64,000 bases of DNA, taken from Phoebastria nigripes. Taxonomy: Eukaryota; Chordata; Aves; Procellariiformes; Diomedeidae. The notes under the pieces are model-generated. The model had not been told where the DNA came from. It saw only the letters and a program-made list of their open reading frames with translations, and ran no database searches. Numbering within the stretch: the stretch's first letter is position 1; every line of letters begins with the position of its first letter. The position numbers were made by a program, and so were the translations under genes. The DNA is taken from positions 2,239,304 to 2,303,303 of the forward strand of contig JAYKAV010000112.1 in the NCBI GenBank assembly GCA_035582835.1, read 5' to 3'. Below are positions 43,861-57,155 of the stretch, in pieces.

Positions 43861-46800
43861 GTCACATATCTGACAGTTGTTGCTGCTGTATTCAGGGCTG
43901 GAGCTGATCCAGGGTTTGGAAGTTGAGGATCTACAAATCCTGCATCCCTTGCTAGCCATGCAGCCATGCAGGACTGCCCACACACCTTCCATGTGCTTGT
44001 ATTTGTAGCTGTGCAGTAAAATTACTGTAATTACATCTCATGATCCGCTTTGAAAGGCTAAGAAGGAATGTCTTCCCTATTTCAAAATATTTGCATCACA
44101 AAAAGTGATGGAATTTCACCTTCGCTTTAGAGCTGAGATACTTTCTCATCTCAGAGGTGATTACAAGTTCACAAACATGTTGTAAATAATTCCAAAGCCA
44201 GGTCTGGAGAAGGCAAGTAGGAGGAGATGGGTCCATTTAAAAACGTGCTGCAGAAAGCCCTCCTTTTTAAATGCTTATCATCTGGTGTATGTTGTTCATG
44301 TGCTGACATCCCCAGTGAATGTTGGATTTGTGTAGGCAGATTTGGGATTGTCAGAGAATTTGATTTTTACCTATGTTATTTCCTATGCAAAAAGAAAGCA
44401 TTGGACTTCTTGCTGGGATGATCCAGATGTATCCCACCGCAGCAGTTCCCTGTTACTGCAGGGATCCCAGGCACTGGGATAATTGGGTTTGTCCTGTTAT
44501 TTGCCAATGACACACAGTAATTCAGCCTGACTAGATGCTTCCCGGTGAGAGCACTGTAACCAAATTCCACTGAAGTTGTGACCACATGGGAACATAGGCC
44601 TGTAAGGCTTAACAAGTATTCAGATGCTTTAGTTCTCTGCTCTGAGGGTCCTAAAATAAATCAGTGCCTCTGCTTGGAATTGCAGCCTTTACTGGGTACT
44701 TAAACACATGCACCGGTACAGGGTTGGAGGCTCCTACCCTGGAGAAGCCCAGCACCTCCTCCTGTAAAAAAATATCTGTAATTCAGAGGCCAGAAGGTGC
44801 CAAAACTCCACCCAGATCTCGCAGGTATGCCCAAGCAATGCTTTGTGAGGCTGCTTTCTTTTGAAACCATGGCAGGGAAGGGAGGCTGCCCGTCCCAGGC
44901 CAGCTGGTGAGAAGAGAGAGCACTCAGGCAGGCAAGAGGAGAGCTTGAGGCCAGTCCCTGCCCGGGAGGAAGACTCCAGCCTGCAGGTCCTGTCTCACGG
45001 GAAAACATCTGTTGCGAGGCTACAAGACAGAGAGCTGTGCCACTGCTTGGCCAGGAGTAGAGTATCTATGGGAGAAGGGAGAATAGCCCAGCTAGAAGAG
45101 GTTCTTGTGCAGGATGGTTATAGCCAGGGCTTTAAGACACAGTAGGGTGACAGGTATGTCCCTGTGGAGCCCACCCCAAACCGATGCAGCCTGCAGTGAT
45201 TTGCCCCCCTCCAAAGAAGTCTGTCACATTAGGAATAATATGAATCTACCCCAGTCTAGAGATAACCTATTGTGCAGGATCACATATATGATATCATTCT
45301 CACGTATCTTCCATGCAAACGTAAGAAAGCATGGTCTATGTTTTAAGAAGCTGTAATATAAGATTTTTGGCTTAGCGCCTCCTTTCCTCACTATGGGCCA
45401 GGCTGTGAGTGTCTAAGCCTCCTTGGGAGAAAGAGAAGAATTGAGAAAATGTCAAAACATGAATGTGAATGTAAAAAGATACAGCCACCCCCTCAGTCCA
45501 TACGCACCCTTGAGAGAAACTTGCAGCTCTGACAGAAAAAGGCCACCCCATGCATGTTGGTGTTGCAGCTGAACCACTTACCATCTCTTTTCTGGTCATC
45601 TAGATAAACCTCCAGGCAGATAAACCTGTGTAATTGTAGCAGGTAGTTGTCTTCCTACCTCAAACCTTCTGCCACATCTTTCCAGAAACCTCAAATTCCA
45701 ATTATCCCAAACTTGACTCCCAAAAGCTCCAGCTCTGCTGCTGATAACCCGTGCAGTATAATTAGGCACAGTCATACTGAAAGCTGGAAGTGTGGGAGTA
45801 GTCTAGAATAATGTTATTTTGCTATTGAGATAGAGCAGGTGCTAATGAAGAGATGGTATTATTCACTGTCATACCAAATTGTGTAAAAACCTTCCTCCAC
45901 TTAAGTAAAGCTTCCAGTAGCTTGCCTACCAGCTATGCTTGCTGAAGGACTGAAGAACTTCAGCTCATGCTTTCTAGAGTTACAAGAAAGGTTTACTGCT
46001 GATAAGGGAATAAGGCCCTCACCTCCTCTACGTGGTACAGACAGGAGGGACAAGGAGTCTCCCAAAGAGTGATAGAAAAATGTAGTAGAGGCTGTGGGTT
46101 AGCAAGCTGGGAGAATGCTGCTGGTGCTGCTGTAAAAGCAAACTTAAATTCAAAGCCACTGAAAATCCAAGTGAGACTGCTTGGTGTTTATTCTACTTTA
46201 AGCAAGTGGGCTGCTTCTGTTTTTATGAATCCAAATAATTAATTTGGTGTTCTTTACAATCATTTTGCTGGNTTGCCAAAGAAAGGGGGAAGCGTCATTA
46301 AATTGTTCTTTCTCTTCTAAGCTCACTCTTTCAAAAAGCAAAAAAAAAAAGAGAAAAAGTAGCAGTTGAGATGAACAGCTAAAATTACAGAGAGGTATAA
46401 TGTTGTTAAAAGTGAGAAAATGACAACAGACATTTATTTCTAGTGGACGTTTGATAAATGGCTACAGGCTTATCACCTGCCAGAATGATGAAATAAGTAA
46501 TTTCTTCTCGTATCTGTTTATTGATGAGCAGATCCATTTTTCTACATTCTAACGTCCAACACACACCACACAATATAAAAACAGTACAGCTCTCCCTTGC
46601 TCTTCTCCCACCCTCTTCCTGCTCTCATATGTCTGGCAAGGAAAGCATGACATGGTCTTTCTTAAGCCAGTGAAGAGAGGGCAGGGCAGCGACCACAGCC
46701 GAAGGGAGGAAATACATTAAGACAAAGTCCGACAAAGCAGAGCAGTCAGTTGGTAAGACCTGGAGGATCCCTGTCATTCACCTTGGCATTGAGGGCTGCC

Positions 46801-48410
46801 CTGTTTTCATTTGCGAATGCAACAGTATGAGCAGTGCGGCATCCTCCTGTACGTTCGACAAACAGCCCACAAGCAGGGAGCCTTCTCCTGTCACTACCCC
46901 CACCATAGGGCAGTGGTGGCACCTGTGGCTACTGACAGACACTCTCCCTTCTCGCCTTTCTTTCTCCTCTGCATTGGAATAAACTCCAGGGGAAAAAAAA
47001 AAAAAAGGAAAAAAAAGTGTTTCTTTGCTCCTTAAGTCAAATAAACCCAAATGTGGATGGCCGAGTCCAAACTTCGAGTCCATGGGACCCAGATATATTT
47101 CTAGGACTGATTTTTTGAAGCTATAACCCATGAAAAAAAATCAACACTGATGTCTGTCGGTAAGTTTTCATATCTGCAAGACAGGGCATAAAATAATTTA
47201 GGAAAAAAGAATCCCTTTCCAAAACACCCCCCAAACCCTTTGACAGACCTCACAGGAAGCCATAAAAGCAGTGCCTACATAATTAAGTGAAGGCAACCTG
47301 TGAAATGTGGGATCTGTGTGTATGGGTGCCCATCCTGCATGCTTGAGTTGCATTCCACAGTTAAACAAACTGTTTATCCACAAACCATGGCTGGAACTTT
47401 TCTTTCAGAATTACGCTAGTTGGAGGCTGAATTAACTTAAAGAGATACTGTCGAAAGCTGACTTTTGGTTTGTTTTCTATTTTATTCATTACAATTGTGC
47501 AGTTACATTCTTAGCCTTTATCATCAAGATACTTAGTACACGCCACAGGATCATCAGACTGCCTAATCTTGGGAGTACTGCTAATCCCGATCAAAGCCTG
47601 TTGATTGTGAATGATGTGCATAAATTGTCAGCTTTTTTAGAAGTTCTAATTACAATCTGAATATGCATACAAATATCTATCTTTCTGTCTTATCTATCCA
47701 TTAATGTATTTGACTCACTTAGAGGCTGTTGGACAACTCAGTAGAGATCCAGATTACAACCTCTCAAAGACTTCTGCAGGCAGTAAAACAGTGCTGCTAT
47801 TAAGCCATCATGTACCAGNTTGAATCCTAAGAGTCAGGCTGAGTTTCTTCTGGTTTGTGCATGAATATTTTTTAACCCATTATAAAGCATCTGTCAACGG
47901 TTGTGCCTATGCAACTGAGGCCAGATTTGAGCTCTGTAATTGGAATTTCCCATTAAATTGAGCTGATAAGAATGAATCAATATACAAATGAGATCACTCA
48001 ATAGGAAGAACTAGTGAAAAGAGATCTAGTAAAAATGTAATTTTAAATATAAAAATAACAAGACACGGTACTAAATATGCATGGACTGGGTCTAGGGGGA
48101 AATAGCTTTTTGTAACAGTAAGTTATTAAAGTAAAATAGCAATTTAAATACTAAGAGAAATGTATTCATATATTCAATGACTAAGAGTCTAAAATGAAGA
48201 CTTTGCCATAGTGTGATGNATTCTGCTGTTCTTGGGAGAATTTGAGGGTCATGGAAATTACTTTAGGGACCTGAAATCATCAGAATTAAGACTGATCATT
48301 TAAACTGGCATGAGCTTACAGCATATGGATAAACAGCATGCATGATTTTAAATATGTGCCACGGACAAGAAGTCTAACATGTATAAATACACGGGATTAC
48401 AAATTTGCAT

Positions 48411-48922
48411 CACACAGAATCACAGAATGGTTGGGGCTGGAAGGCACCTCTGGAGATCATCCAGTTCCATCCCCTGCTCAAGCAGGGACACCGAAAGCAG
48501 GTTTTCCAGGACCGTGTCCAGTCAGATTTTGAATATCCCACGGATGGAGACTTCACAACCTCTCTGGCCAACCTGTTCCAGTGCTCGGTCACCCTCACAG
48601 TAAAAACATGTTTTCTTGTGTTCAGATGGAATTTAATGTTTTTTTAATTTGTGCCCACTGCCCCTTGTCCTGTCAGTGGGCACCACTGAGCAGAGCCTGG
48701 CTCCCTCTTCTTCATTCCCTCCCATCAGGTACTTACACAGATGGATTAGGTCCCCCTGAGCCTTCTCTTCTCCAGGCTGAACAGTCTCTCAGCCTCTCCT
48801 CATAGGAGAGATGCTCCAGTCCTTAAATGATCTTTGTGGCCCTGCGCTGGACTCGCTCCACAAAGTCCGTATTTTTCTTGCACTGGGGAGCTCAGAATGG
48901 GACACAGTGCTCCAGATGTGAG
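48411..48922 (-). mobile_element. CR1 LINE, truncated copy
   Basis: About 510 bases of clear avian CR1. The left edge CACAGAATCACAGAATGG, then TTGGGGCTGGAAGGCACCTC and TGGAGATCATCCAGTTCCAT, is the reverse complement of the CR1 3' region. It continues to AGGCTGAACAGTCTCTCAGC, CCCTGCGCTGGACTCGCTCC and GACACAGTGCTCCAGATGTG. It is 5'-truncated and lies in the same orientation as GABRA5, inside its largest intron. Confidence 0.95.
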
Positions 48923-51900
48923 TAGAAATGAAATGCTCAGAATGAAATGTTTTTGGAATGGCACAGTATCTTCTAGATGCGACAATGGAGGACATCCAAG
49001 GAGGAAATTATTCATGGACTTGAAACAATCCTTGTATGAAAACTGATGACAAAAGACAATAGGACACCATTGGCTGTGAAACAGGCAGTAGGAAGTTCAG
49101 CCTTACTAAAATGATCATTTCTGTCCTTCCTGAAGTTAAAATAAAAATATAATTTGATAACATAGGCAGTATTTTATATGTTTTCCTGATACACAGTTTT
49201 ATTTGATCTTCTTGTCACATTCTGCAGGGAATAGATAGGATGTTCTGAAAAATGTGCCAGACAGGTCTCGAGAGACTTCATTACTAAGCAACACTAATAT
49301 ACTATACTGATCATTACTGAAAAAAAATAAAGCCCTAAGTCAGGTCAAAATGACTCTGTTTCAGAATGTAATTTATAAGTTACCTCAGGAAAAGGTGGGA
49401 ATAGGAATGTGATGGAAGTGTCTATGGCTTGGAAATGAAATGGAAACACAGACTGTACCCACGAGGTGGTGAGACATAGAGAACTGAAGATGCCTGTGAA
49501 ATTAATTTTGAGACACATAGTTTTGTAAAAGCTGTTTTCTTCGGCTTTTCAAAGCAAGCGACAGGTGGAAGGTCCTGCTTAATTTTAGAAGTTCCAGTTT
49601 ATGGGGAAACTGACCTGACTTTGAGCTCAAAAATATAAAGCAAGGAAAAAAAAAAAAAAACTTATGATTTTGGCTGAAAGTAACTTTGTGATTTTGGAGG
49701 TGTGATTCATGATTAGCATAGGCAAGGCTGCTGACTGCTTTAATACAATAAATTGACTATTTGCAGGCTGGTACACTAAATCACAGTCATACCAATGATG
49801 AATGTAACACGAATACTAATGAACAGTTGTCCTGATAATTCACTCAGACACAGTACCTTCACAGGATGCTATTACACCGCTTAAGAAGAGCCCTGAGCTA
49901 GGAGCTGTGCAGAGTAATACAGAATGTCTCTCAAGGATGATTGTGGAGACAGCACGGCAATCTGAGCAATGCCCCTTAAAGAGCTGTGCATATTTGCCAC
50001 CATGCAGGCAGGACCACCGGTGACAGTGTCAGCTCTTCCCTGCCCCATCCTGCCTCCCCAAGTGGCCACGGGGGAGCAATCAGAGCAGTGCATCTATTCC
50101 CCAAGCACTGGGACTGCCACGACTAGGACTGACTCCGTGCTGTGAAATCTGACAGTATAGGCATCTGGATTAAAAACCAGGCACAGCACACCGAATTGAG
50201 CTGTGCGTCCTGGGATAGCAGGTCCTCAGGCTCCACTCAGAAAAAGAGAAAGAAAACAGCAAAGAAGAAGTTTTCCCATTGGGCAGCCTGGAGCACCTCA
50301 AACAGCAACAGACATGCAGGTGTAGACAACTGAACTGTGCCACCCGTCGTTGTGGGATGCCTGCCACAGCCTGACTGAAAGGGGTGACTAAACAGGGTTT
50401 GCTGCGGGGCTGTTACACATCCAGGTGCTCCGAGGTACATGGCAGCACCAGGTCATCTTCCCAAAGTCCCTGCTCTCATCTGAGAGCTGACGTTAGGGAG
50501 CAGGTGATGCCTGCCTTCTTTCGCCTCTTCCCATTTCTTCCTCTCATTGCAGTCAGTATTTATAACACAGCTGCTTGCTTTATTTTCAGACTTAGTGGTA
50601 GCTGTAGAACTAATCTGAGAATTGATTTTACACCACATTTAATGGTGGCTACACCATTGCTTTTCATATGGAACAGGTCAAAATCTGGTATTCCAGCCTC
50701 TGATGCTTTCTTTTTTTGTGTTACGGCCGGTGTAAATATCCGCTGCAAGAGAACTAGAGCAACAGAGAAGCAGGATGTGCTGGGATGACATTCAAAAATT
50801 TGAAATATCCTGGGACCTTCCTGACCCTATGTTGGTCTTTGTAAGCCAGGCATATGGTAATTCCAAATCAGTCATCCAGTTTGAGCGCTGTACTAACACT
50901 TAATGAACTTTGAATTTGCAATCACAATATTAGGCAGCTGCTAATATTGACTGCTTCATTAGAAAAAACAGCATGCTCATGAGGAAGATGTTAGAGATTT
51001 AATTTACTTTTTGCAAGGCAAACAAAAGTATCCTGCAAAGTGTGACTGACACCATTACTCACTTTGCACAGTATCTTACTCTCTAAGCAATCTTGATTGC
51101 AGTGGTCCACTCATTTTGCAAGCTGCCGCTTAATATCAGTAAAGCTAACGCGATCAGCTCTCCAGGAGTATCATTGGAGTTTCTTTTGAGAAATGCAGAG
51201 CAAATTTTAGAAAATACTCCATTTGATCTTGTTGTGAAGGGTGCCTTCACTAACGCGGTATTTTTGGCCACATCTAACATCACAGAATGAAACCGTGACC
51301 TCATCATAATCAACAGACGTTCTTCCCATCCACTTGAGTGGCACCAAGAACTCACCCATCATAGCTAGCCTATCTGCTGAGCTACCTACCATTCAAAGCA
51401 TCCTCACTTATAAATCAGTATGACCTGAAACCAGCCAAGAGTGATTGGGACTACTTGCAGAACTAAATATATACCTTTGTTTCTGAAACCGGTCCCTTAA
51501 TGAAGGCATTTACAACTCTCAGAAGTACTGCTACATTAATAACACTGTGCAAATGTGTAATCAATAGGTATGTAGAGACAGCAGGCAGAAATACTATTAT
51601 TCAAACACTTTAATACTGCTCTGAGATTGCAATCACTAGAACTTATTCCCTACGCCAGAGGTGCAGTCATCTAAAACTCAGAAGCAGGATTATACACTCC
51701 TGCCATGGGTCGCAGTGCAGCCCTGTATTTAAGATAAGGGGACAAAACCTCCCGAGGCCATCGGTTCAAACTGCCCAACCTCAGTGATGGACACAAGGAG
51801 CCTCTCTGAGGTGATCTGTTGCTTACCAGAGGCACTGCCATTTTGCCTGCTGTCTGCCCCCGCACTCAGGCACATGTCCCCTCTTTGGGAACTGGCCCCT

Positions 51901-52689
51901 TCCAGTCAGGGAGACCCAGGCCCAAAGGCGCGCACAGTCTCATCTTCCCTGTGTGCAAGTAAAACATCTCCTTATCTACAGCCATCAGTTGTTCTATTTT
52001 AGTCATCTGCTTTAGGAGGAGATTAACCTGAGCCTAAAAATGTCTACTTCTTTCCCCTGGCTATAAGAGGGTGAGAGTGATCAGCTCAGCTGTATATATT
52101 TACTCTGCAGAAATATAAATTTAGGAGGGAGGAGTCCCAGCTTTGCTGACAGATTTACCCCTGGGATGCTTTCAGCAAAACGGCTAGCTGCTAGCACAGG
52201 CTGGCAGTGAGGAGACTTTCAGTGGACACGATGTGGGAACGGGGTCAAAACAGCAGGCCCTTCAGGCTTTCCTTCTTCCCACTCCTCCTTCCCTCGTGTT
52301 TCTTCATGAAAGACAATGCAAAACAACTGTTTCCTTTGAAGAAGCTTGCTGAGCTGGGACTGCAGCAGCGCTAGATCACAGCCGGGGCTAACTTGACTCT
52401 CTGTGTAGGGGAGGAGGCTAACGCGGGATCCGGCAATGCAGAGGGAGGACTCCCTGGCCCACCAGAGACTGAGGTGTCATGGAGGAGCTGCCAGACTGGA
52501 AACTGAAATCCAAGTTTCAGCAGTGTCTTGCAGCTTTTCTCCCCGCCCCCCAAAAACCCTAGGCAAGTCATTTTGTCATTAATCTACTGCAGTAGAACTG
52601 GGAGGCTCTAATTGAACCTAGGGACCCATAANGACAGAGGCAATAAAAGCAGGTAATGAACCACTCTATCTTTGCTCAGAAGAGACTGT

Positions 52690-52812
52690 AATTGTTCTTT
52701 GCCTCCTTTATCCCCACCTGCAAAATGCAGGCAGCAGAGACCTACCAACCTCACACCAGCCTCATGAGAATGATTTCAGAAACGTTTATGAAATGCTTAC
52801 AAGCCATGGAAA
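52690..52812 (+). mobile_element. MIR-like SINE relic
   Basis: TTTGCCTCCTTTATCCCCAC, CTGCAAAATGCAGGCAGCAG, AGACCTACCAACCTCACACC and ATGAAATGCTTACAAGCC follow the MIR core and 3' part (GCCTCAGTTTCCCCATCTGT, AAAATGGGAATAATAG, TACCTACCTCATAGG, AAAGCGCTT). The upstream tRNA-like head is not clear. Confidence 0.5.
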
Positions 52813-53369
52813 CAGCCACCTTAGAAAATAACAGCCATTAAAAACCTGGCTTGTAAAGCAGTGGAGCAGTATTTACCCATTTGTCCCATTTACACATAAT
52901 ATCCCATTCACCAGTGGCATAAACCCGTGATCCATGGCTGGCAACCATAAGCCCTCGCTGTGCCTTTTGGGGCACTACGGGCCCANCANTGTCTTTGCAG
53001 GTTTGCACCCAAGGGTCATTTGAAAGCTTAAGCACATTAAGCACAGAGTCTCTGCATGTTGTTTCCTACTGCTGACAACTCAAAACGAATCACTGTTTTC
53101 CTGTAATCAAGCAGTTGCGCAGCCTTTAAATTTAGGCTGAAGCCTCCAGAGTGGGAAACACATGCTGATGTTTGTACCATCAGCAAAGCACCTGGATCTC
53201 CACGCCGCTCCGCCACAACCGTGTCTAGACCTCTTTCAGGCGAGGTAAAAAAACCACTGCTGAGTATCTCCACACCAACTCCTTCCCCTGCCTGAACTTT
53301 TCTTTCCTTGAGCTCGAAAACACCACGGGTCGAGCTTTTCCCCCCCAAAAAGCCTGATGCACGTGGGCC

Positions 53370-53620
53370 ACCTCCCGATGAGGAGGCTGTTCCCCGGGCA
53401 GGCGACGCGCAGGCTTTCAGCCGCGGCCGCTCAAGGGGCTCTCTGCAGCTGCTACAAAAGCTGCCGCCGGCGCCCCCAGGAAAGACTCCTCACCGATACA
53501 GAAAAGGGTTTCATTAAAGGCGATCCTGCCTGCGCGGCGGCTGCTCCGGGCTGGTAGGGAGCCAAGCCCTGGGCCGCTGCACGTCGGCAGAGTTTGCAAC
53601 CTGGAGTTAGCCTGGCTGCG
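53370..53620. promoter_or_regulatory. Small intronic CpG-rich cluster
   Basis: A local concentration of CpG (GCAGGCGACGCGCAGG, AGCCGCGGCCGCTCAAGG, GCTGCCGCCGGCGCCCC, CCTGCGCGGCGGCTGC) within an otherwise ordinary GABRA5 intron, with a second short CpG stretch to about 53590. It may be an internal promoter, an enhancer or simply an unmethylated patch. No exon was recognised. Confidence 0.4.
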
Positions 53621-56600
53621 AGACGGATGGGGAAGACAACTTTTTTCGGATCACGTGGCAAATACCCTGTGCGAGCAATTGTTCTTTCTGACTTCCTTTT
53701 TTTGCTCTGTTATGAACCTAAGGGGGAAAAACTCACTGGCTTCTGAACGTGGGGTGACCAGAAGTAGGAAGTGACCGACCCAGAGCTGGGCAGTCTTTCA
53801 CAGGGAAGCAATCACACACCCAGAGGACTGAACGGTAGCAAACGCCGCGTTTTTAATGTATTTTTAAAATTATCTCAGTGCAAACAGTAACCATGTGTNC
53901 GTGACAAAGTCTTTGAAAAGATAATTAACGACAGCGACTGCAAACGCTTAAAGAGGATACTAGCACAGTTTCTCCAGCCTTTTCTGGAAAGTCCTGAATG
54001 TGTGTCATTGTCATGGGTGAANAAAAACTGACTGATCTGATAATTTTAGGGAGCTTTTAGAAAGGGCCCTTTTCCCTTTTGTCACACTAAAAGGTATCAC
54101 TTCTATGGGAAACCTACCAGACGAGTGAGAAGTTAGGGTCGTATTCCTTTGCAAGTTCTGATGCAGACAAGGGTCCCATAACAATAGCTGCTGCAGAAAC
54201 CCGTACCGTGCAGTCCAGGCCCAGAACCCTACATTTTAATTTCTAAGTAGATTCCTGTTAAGAAAGCTTCTTAGATCCCTGAAATACTTGAANATTACAG
54301 CATTTTCTTTTACGCACCACCCTTGCTGAATCTCCTGCTCTTTGGGAGCTCCAGGCTGCATTGCTCCACACTGACTGTGGGATTCGATGCAAGGATGAAG
54401 CTGCTGGCAGCACTGACTGCTCAAAATGCTGGCCAAAGAGGTGCCCATATTGCTATAGATGCATATCTGAAATTAGTACAGGCTATGTAGCACCACCTGT
54501 GAGAAGGCTTAAGTATCTGTTGGTATAACCCACTCCACTCAATGCAGGAGGAACAGCACAGCTCATACAAGATTCTTGCAGAAATGGTAAAGTTGTCTCT
54601 ATACTGAAGAGCCCTACTGACTTTTATTAAGAACCTGTGAAAAACGGGACTTCCAGCAGAAATAGCTAAAATAGTACCTAGGAGCGATACAAAAGCTCAC
54701 CACCAACATAAGTAACACCTAACTAATCTACAGCAGTGACTGTTTCTTCTGAACAAAGTACAACAGAAGTATGTATTTCTGAGCTAGCGATGTAGAGAAA
54801 AACGGGCTTCTGTGTTACTCTGACTAGGATACAATATACTCATCTATATCTGAGCTAGTATTGCAGAAAAATAGGAACTTCTAAAATATGATTCATCTCA
54901 TCCTTTGGCAGTTATCGAAAATAGTTCTAATGAACCACACTACAGAAGTACTTATTTCCTTTCAGTGGCCATAAAGGGAGTCTAGATAACTAACTGTGAC
55001 ATATTTGTCTATCTAAAATTGTCACAGATCCATCCTGTCCATTTTCCAAAGCTTTGCTGTCAATGCAAGGCTTTTGATATGGGCCAAACCACCCTGCTGA
55101 TTCTGCAGCAGAGCATCTCCACGTCCCAGAACAGGTAAGAGCCGCAGCAGATCTGGGGGAGTCTAGGGGAGTCTCGCGGGTCCAGTGAATCCCTATGATT
55201 TTGTGAGTGTGTTTCAGTCAGGAGTCTGTGTATTAAGGACTTCTGAACTGAAATATTTAATTTTTTAAACAACGCAGCCCCACGACTAGTCATGTGTCCA
55301 CAATTTCAAGGAAACTAGAAGCAAATAACAGCAATACCGTTAGGTGGTCTCCACCTCCTCCACTCATTCTAAGGGTTGTATGGAAAATTAGTTCAGGCTA
55401 GATGCCTATGCTTTACTGGCTAAACTTAAGTAAAATTACACCCCTGGTCCAAGCTAGTTGTCTAGACTGCCTGTCTGATGCTGCCACAAGCATCTCTTTC
55501 AGCATATCTGGAGACCTAGCTTCTAAACAGCTAAAAATTAGGGGAGAAGAATTCCAACCAAAGTGGTGGTTGGTAACTGGTGGTAACATGGGGCAGGAGG
55601 AATGAGCAGAGAAATATATCAAACGTCTTACAAATATTGAATTTCAGTATTCACCTAGCTTCACCTTATTTTAGTCATTCAGATGTGACAGGCAGCCTGT
55701 CTCTGCTCTCAGGAATGGACTCGGGAGCCTCTTCTGGCCAGCTGATAGAGACAAGTGACAGAAAAGCTCTGCCTCTACATGTGAGACTGCAGTTCCAGCT
55801 CTCCCTGGGAGCAACCTAGGAAAACCTACCAAAGAGCCATTTCCCCTTTCCNGAGTCTCCTAAAATTAACATTTGTCTGTCTTTATTATTCATTTAATTA
55901 TATTCTTATACAAGACTTTTACCCACAGGTTTTGAGAGGCTGAATACATTCTTTATCACATTTTACTAAACCAGAATTAGAGTCTGTTCGGAGGGACTCT
56001 GTTTTGAAGTTCTCCCTCCCCACCTGCAGTTCTCCTGCAGCTTCACAGGTGCTAACTGGGGGAAGCACAAAATCAAGAAACTCCCTGTAGGTGCCTTCAC
56101 CTCAGTGCTATCTCAGCTAATTCTCAGCATTATAGAGAAACTTCACCATCAGGGGAATTTTCTTAAAATACTTTTTTTGAAGAAATTTCTCAGCGGCTGT
56201 AGGTGCATGGACAGTTGGTGAACAGTGAGTGCAATAAAATCCTGGGATACTGGTGAAGTTACTGTCTCCTCATTACTCTGACTTCACCAGCCTTCTTAGA
56301 GGAAAATAATTTGGGCATGTCTCCTGCTACAGAAATAGCCTGTGCACTTCCCTTTAGCAAAGACCACAGCAGACACCATGACTCAGTTTGAGCTGTTAAA
56401 AAGGAAGATGTACATAACCGTGTTAACTACTTTCTTCACATGCTACAAGTTTTACCTAGGGCGGTTTTCTCACAAACAGTCAGAAAATTCTCTTTTTGAT
56501 CTACAGTGATCAACCTTCGCCATCTACGTGGCCGAATTAAATTCATCAGGAATAAACGCCAGGCCTGTTTTTCCCCTGCTCATGAGCTAGGAGATCTCAT

Positions 56601-56836
56601 TATTTTCAGAATATTCATTAGACTCTCTACTTATTCTAAAAATAGTAGGGGTTTTTTGCAGCCGAGTGACTAGTGGGCAGCAGATTCATGCATTTATCTG
56701 TTCCACAATACAAGATCTGATAACTACATGTACTCGGACACTGTGCCTTCAAGAGACAGTTGCCATAAAAAGATTCCACCTTACAGTATTTGACATTGTC
56801 AAAGCACTGGTTAACGTTCACTAATAGCAATTAACT

Positions 56837-56937
56837 AATTCATCTTCAGGGCAACACTGTGAGCTAGGTAAAACTGATATAATTAACGCATGAGTAAAAT
56901 GAGATTTAGGAGTTAAGTCAGTTGCCTGGGCAGAGGC
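56837..56937 (-). mobile_element. MIR-like SINE relic, left arm of an inverted pair
   Basis: Plus strand reads GGGCAACACTGTGAGCTAGG, TAAAACTGATATAATTAACG, CATGAGTAAAATGAGATTTA and GGAGTTAAGTCAGTTGCCTG. This is the reverse complement of the MIR core (AACCCTGTGAGGTAGGTA ... CATTTTACAGATGAGGAAAC ... AGGTTAAGTGACTTGCCC). It directly abuts a plus-strand MIR-like copy. Confidence 0.6.
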
Positions 56938-57155
56938 CTTCCTGGTCTAGTGGATTAGACATCTGTCTCTCCAACCAAAGAACTTGAGTCTAATCCTTTT
57001 TCTGACATTGATTTGCTGTGTGACCTTACGGAAAGTCAATTAACTTCTCTGCCTCAGCTGCCCTAGAGATAATGATGCTTACCTACCCGGTGACACATGG
57101 GTGTTTGGAAACTGTACTAAACGATACTTTTAATGTACTCTTAAGGCCTATCAGT
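56936..57155 (+). mobile_element. MIR-like tRNA-derived SINE, nearly full length
   Basis: A tRNA-like head with an A-box match TGGTCTAGTGG at 56943-56953 and a B-box-like GAGTCTAATCC at about 56986-56996 is followed by the MIR core (GATTTGCTGTGTGACCTTAC, GGAAAGTCAATTAACTTCTC, TGCCTCAGCTGCCC, GAGATAATGATGCTTACCTA). The 3' part becomes unclear near 57155. Preservation is good for such an old family in a bird. Confidence 0.75.

Noticed and set aside
51083..51355. Overlapping open frames on both strands (90 and 65 codons)
   Set aside because: No recognised protein. Part of the interval looks like an old interspersed repeat.
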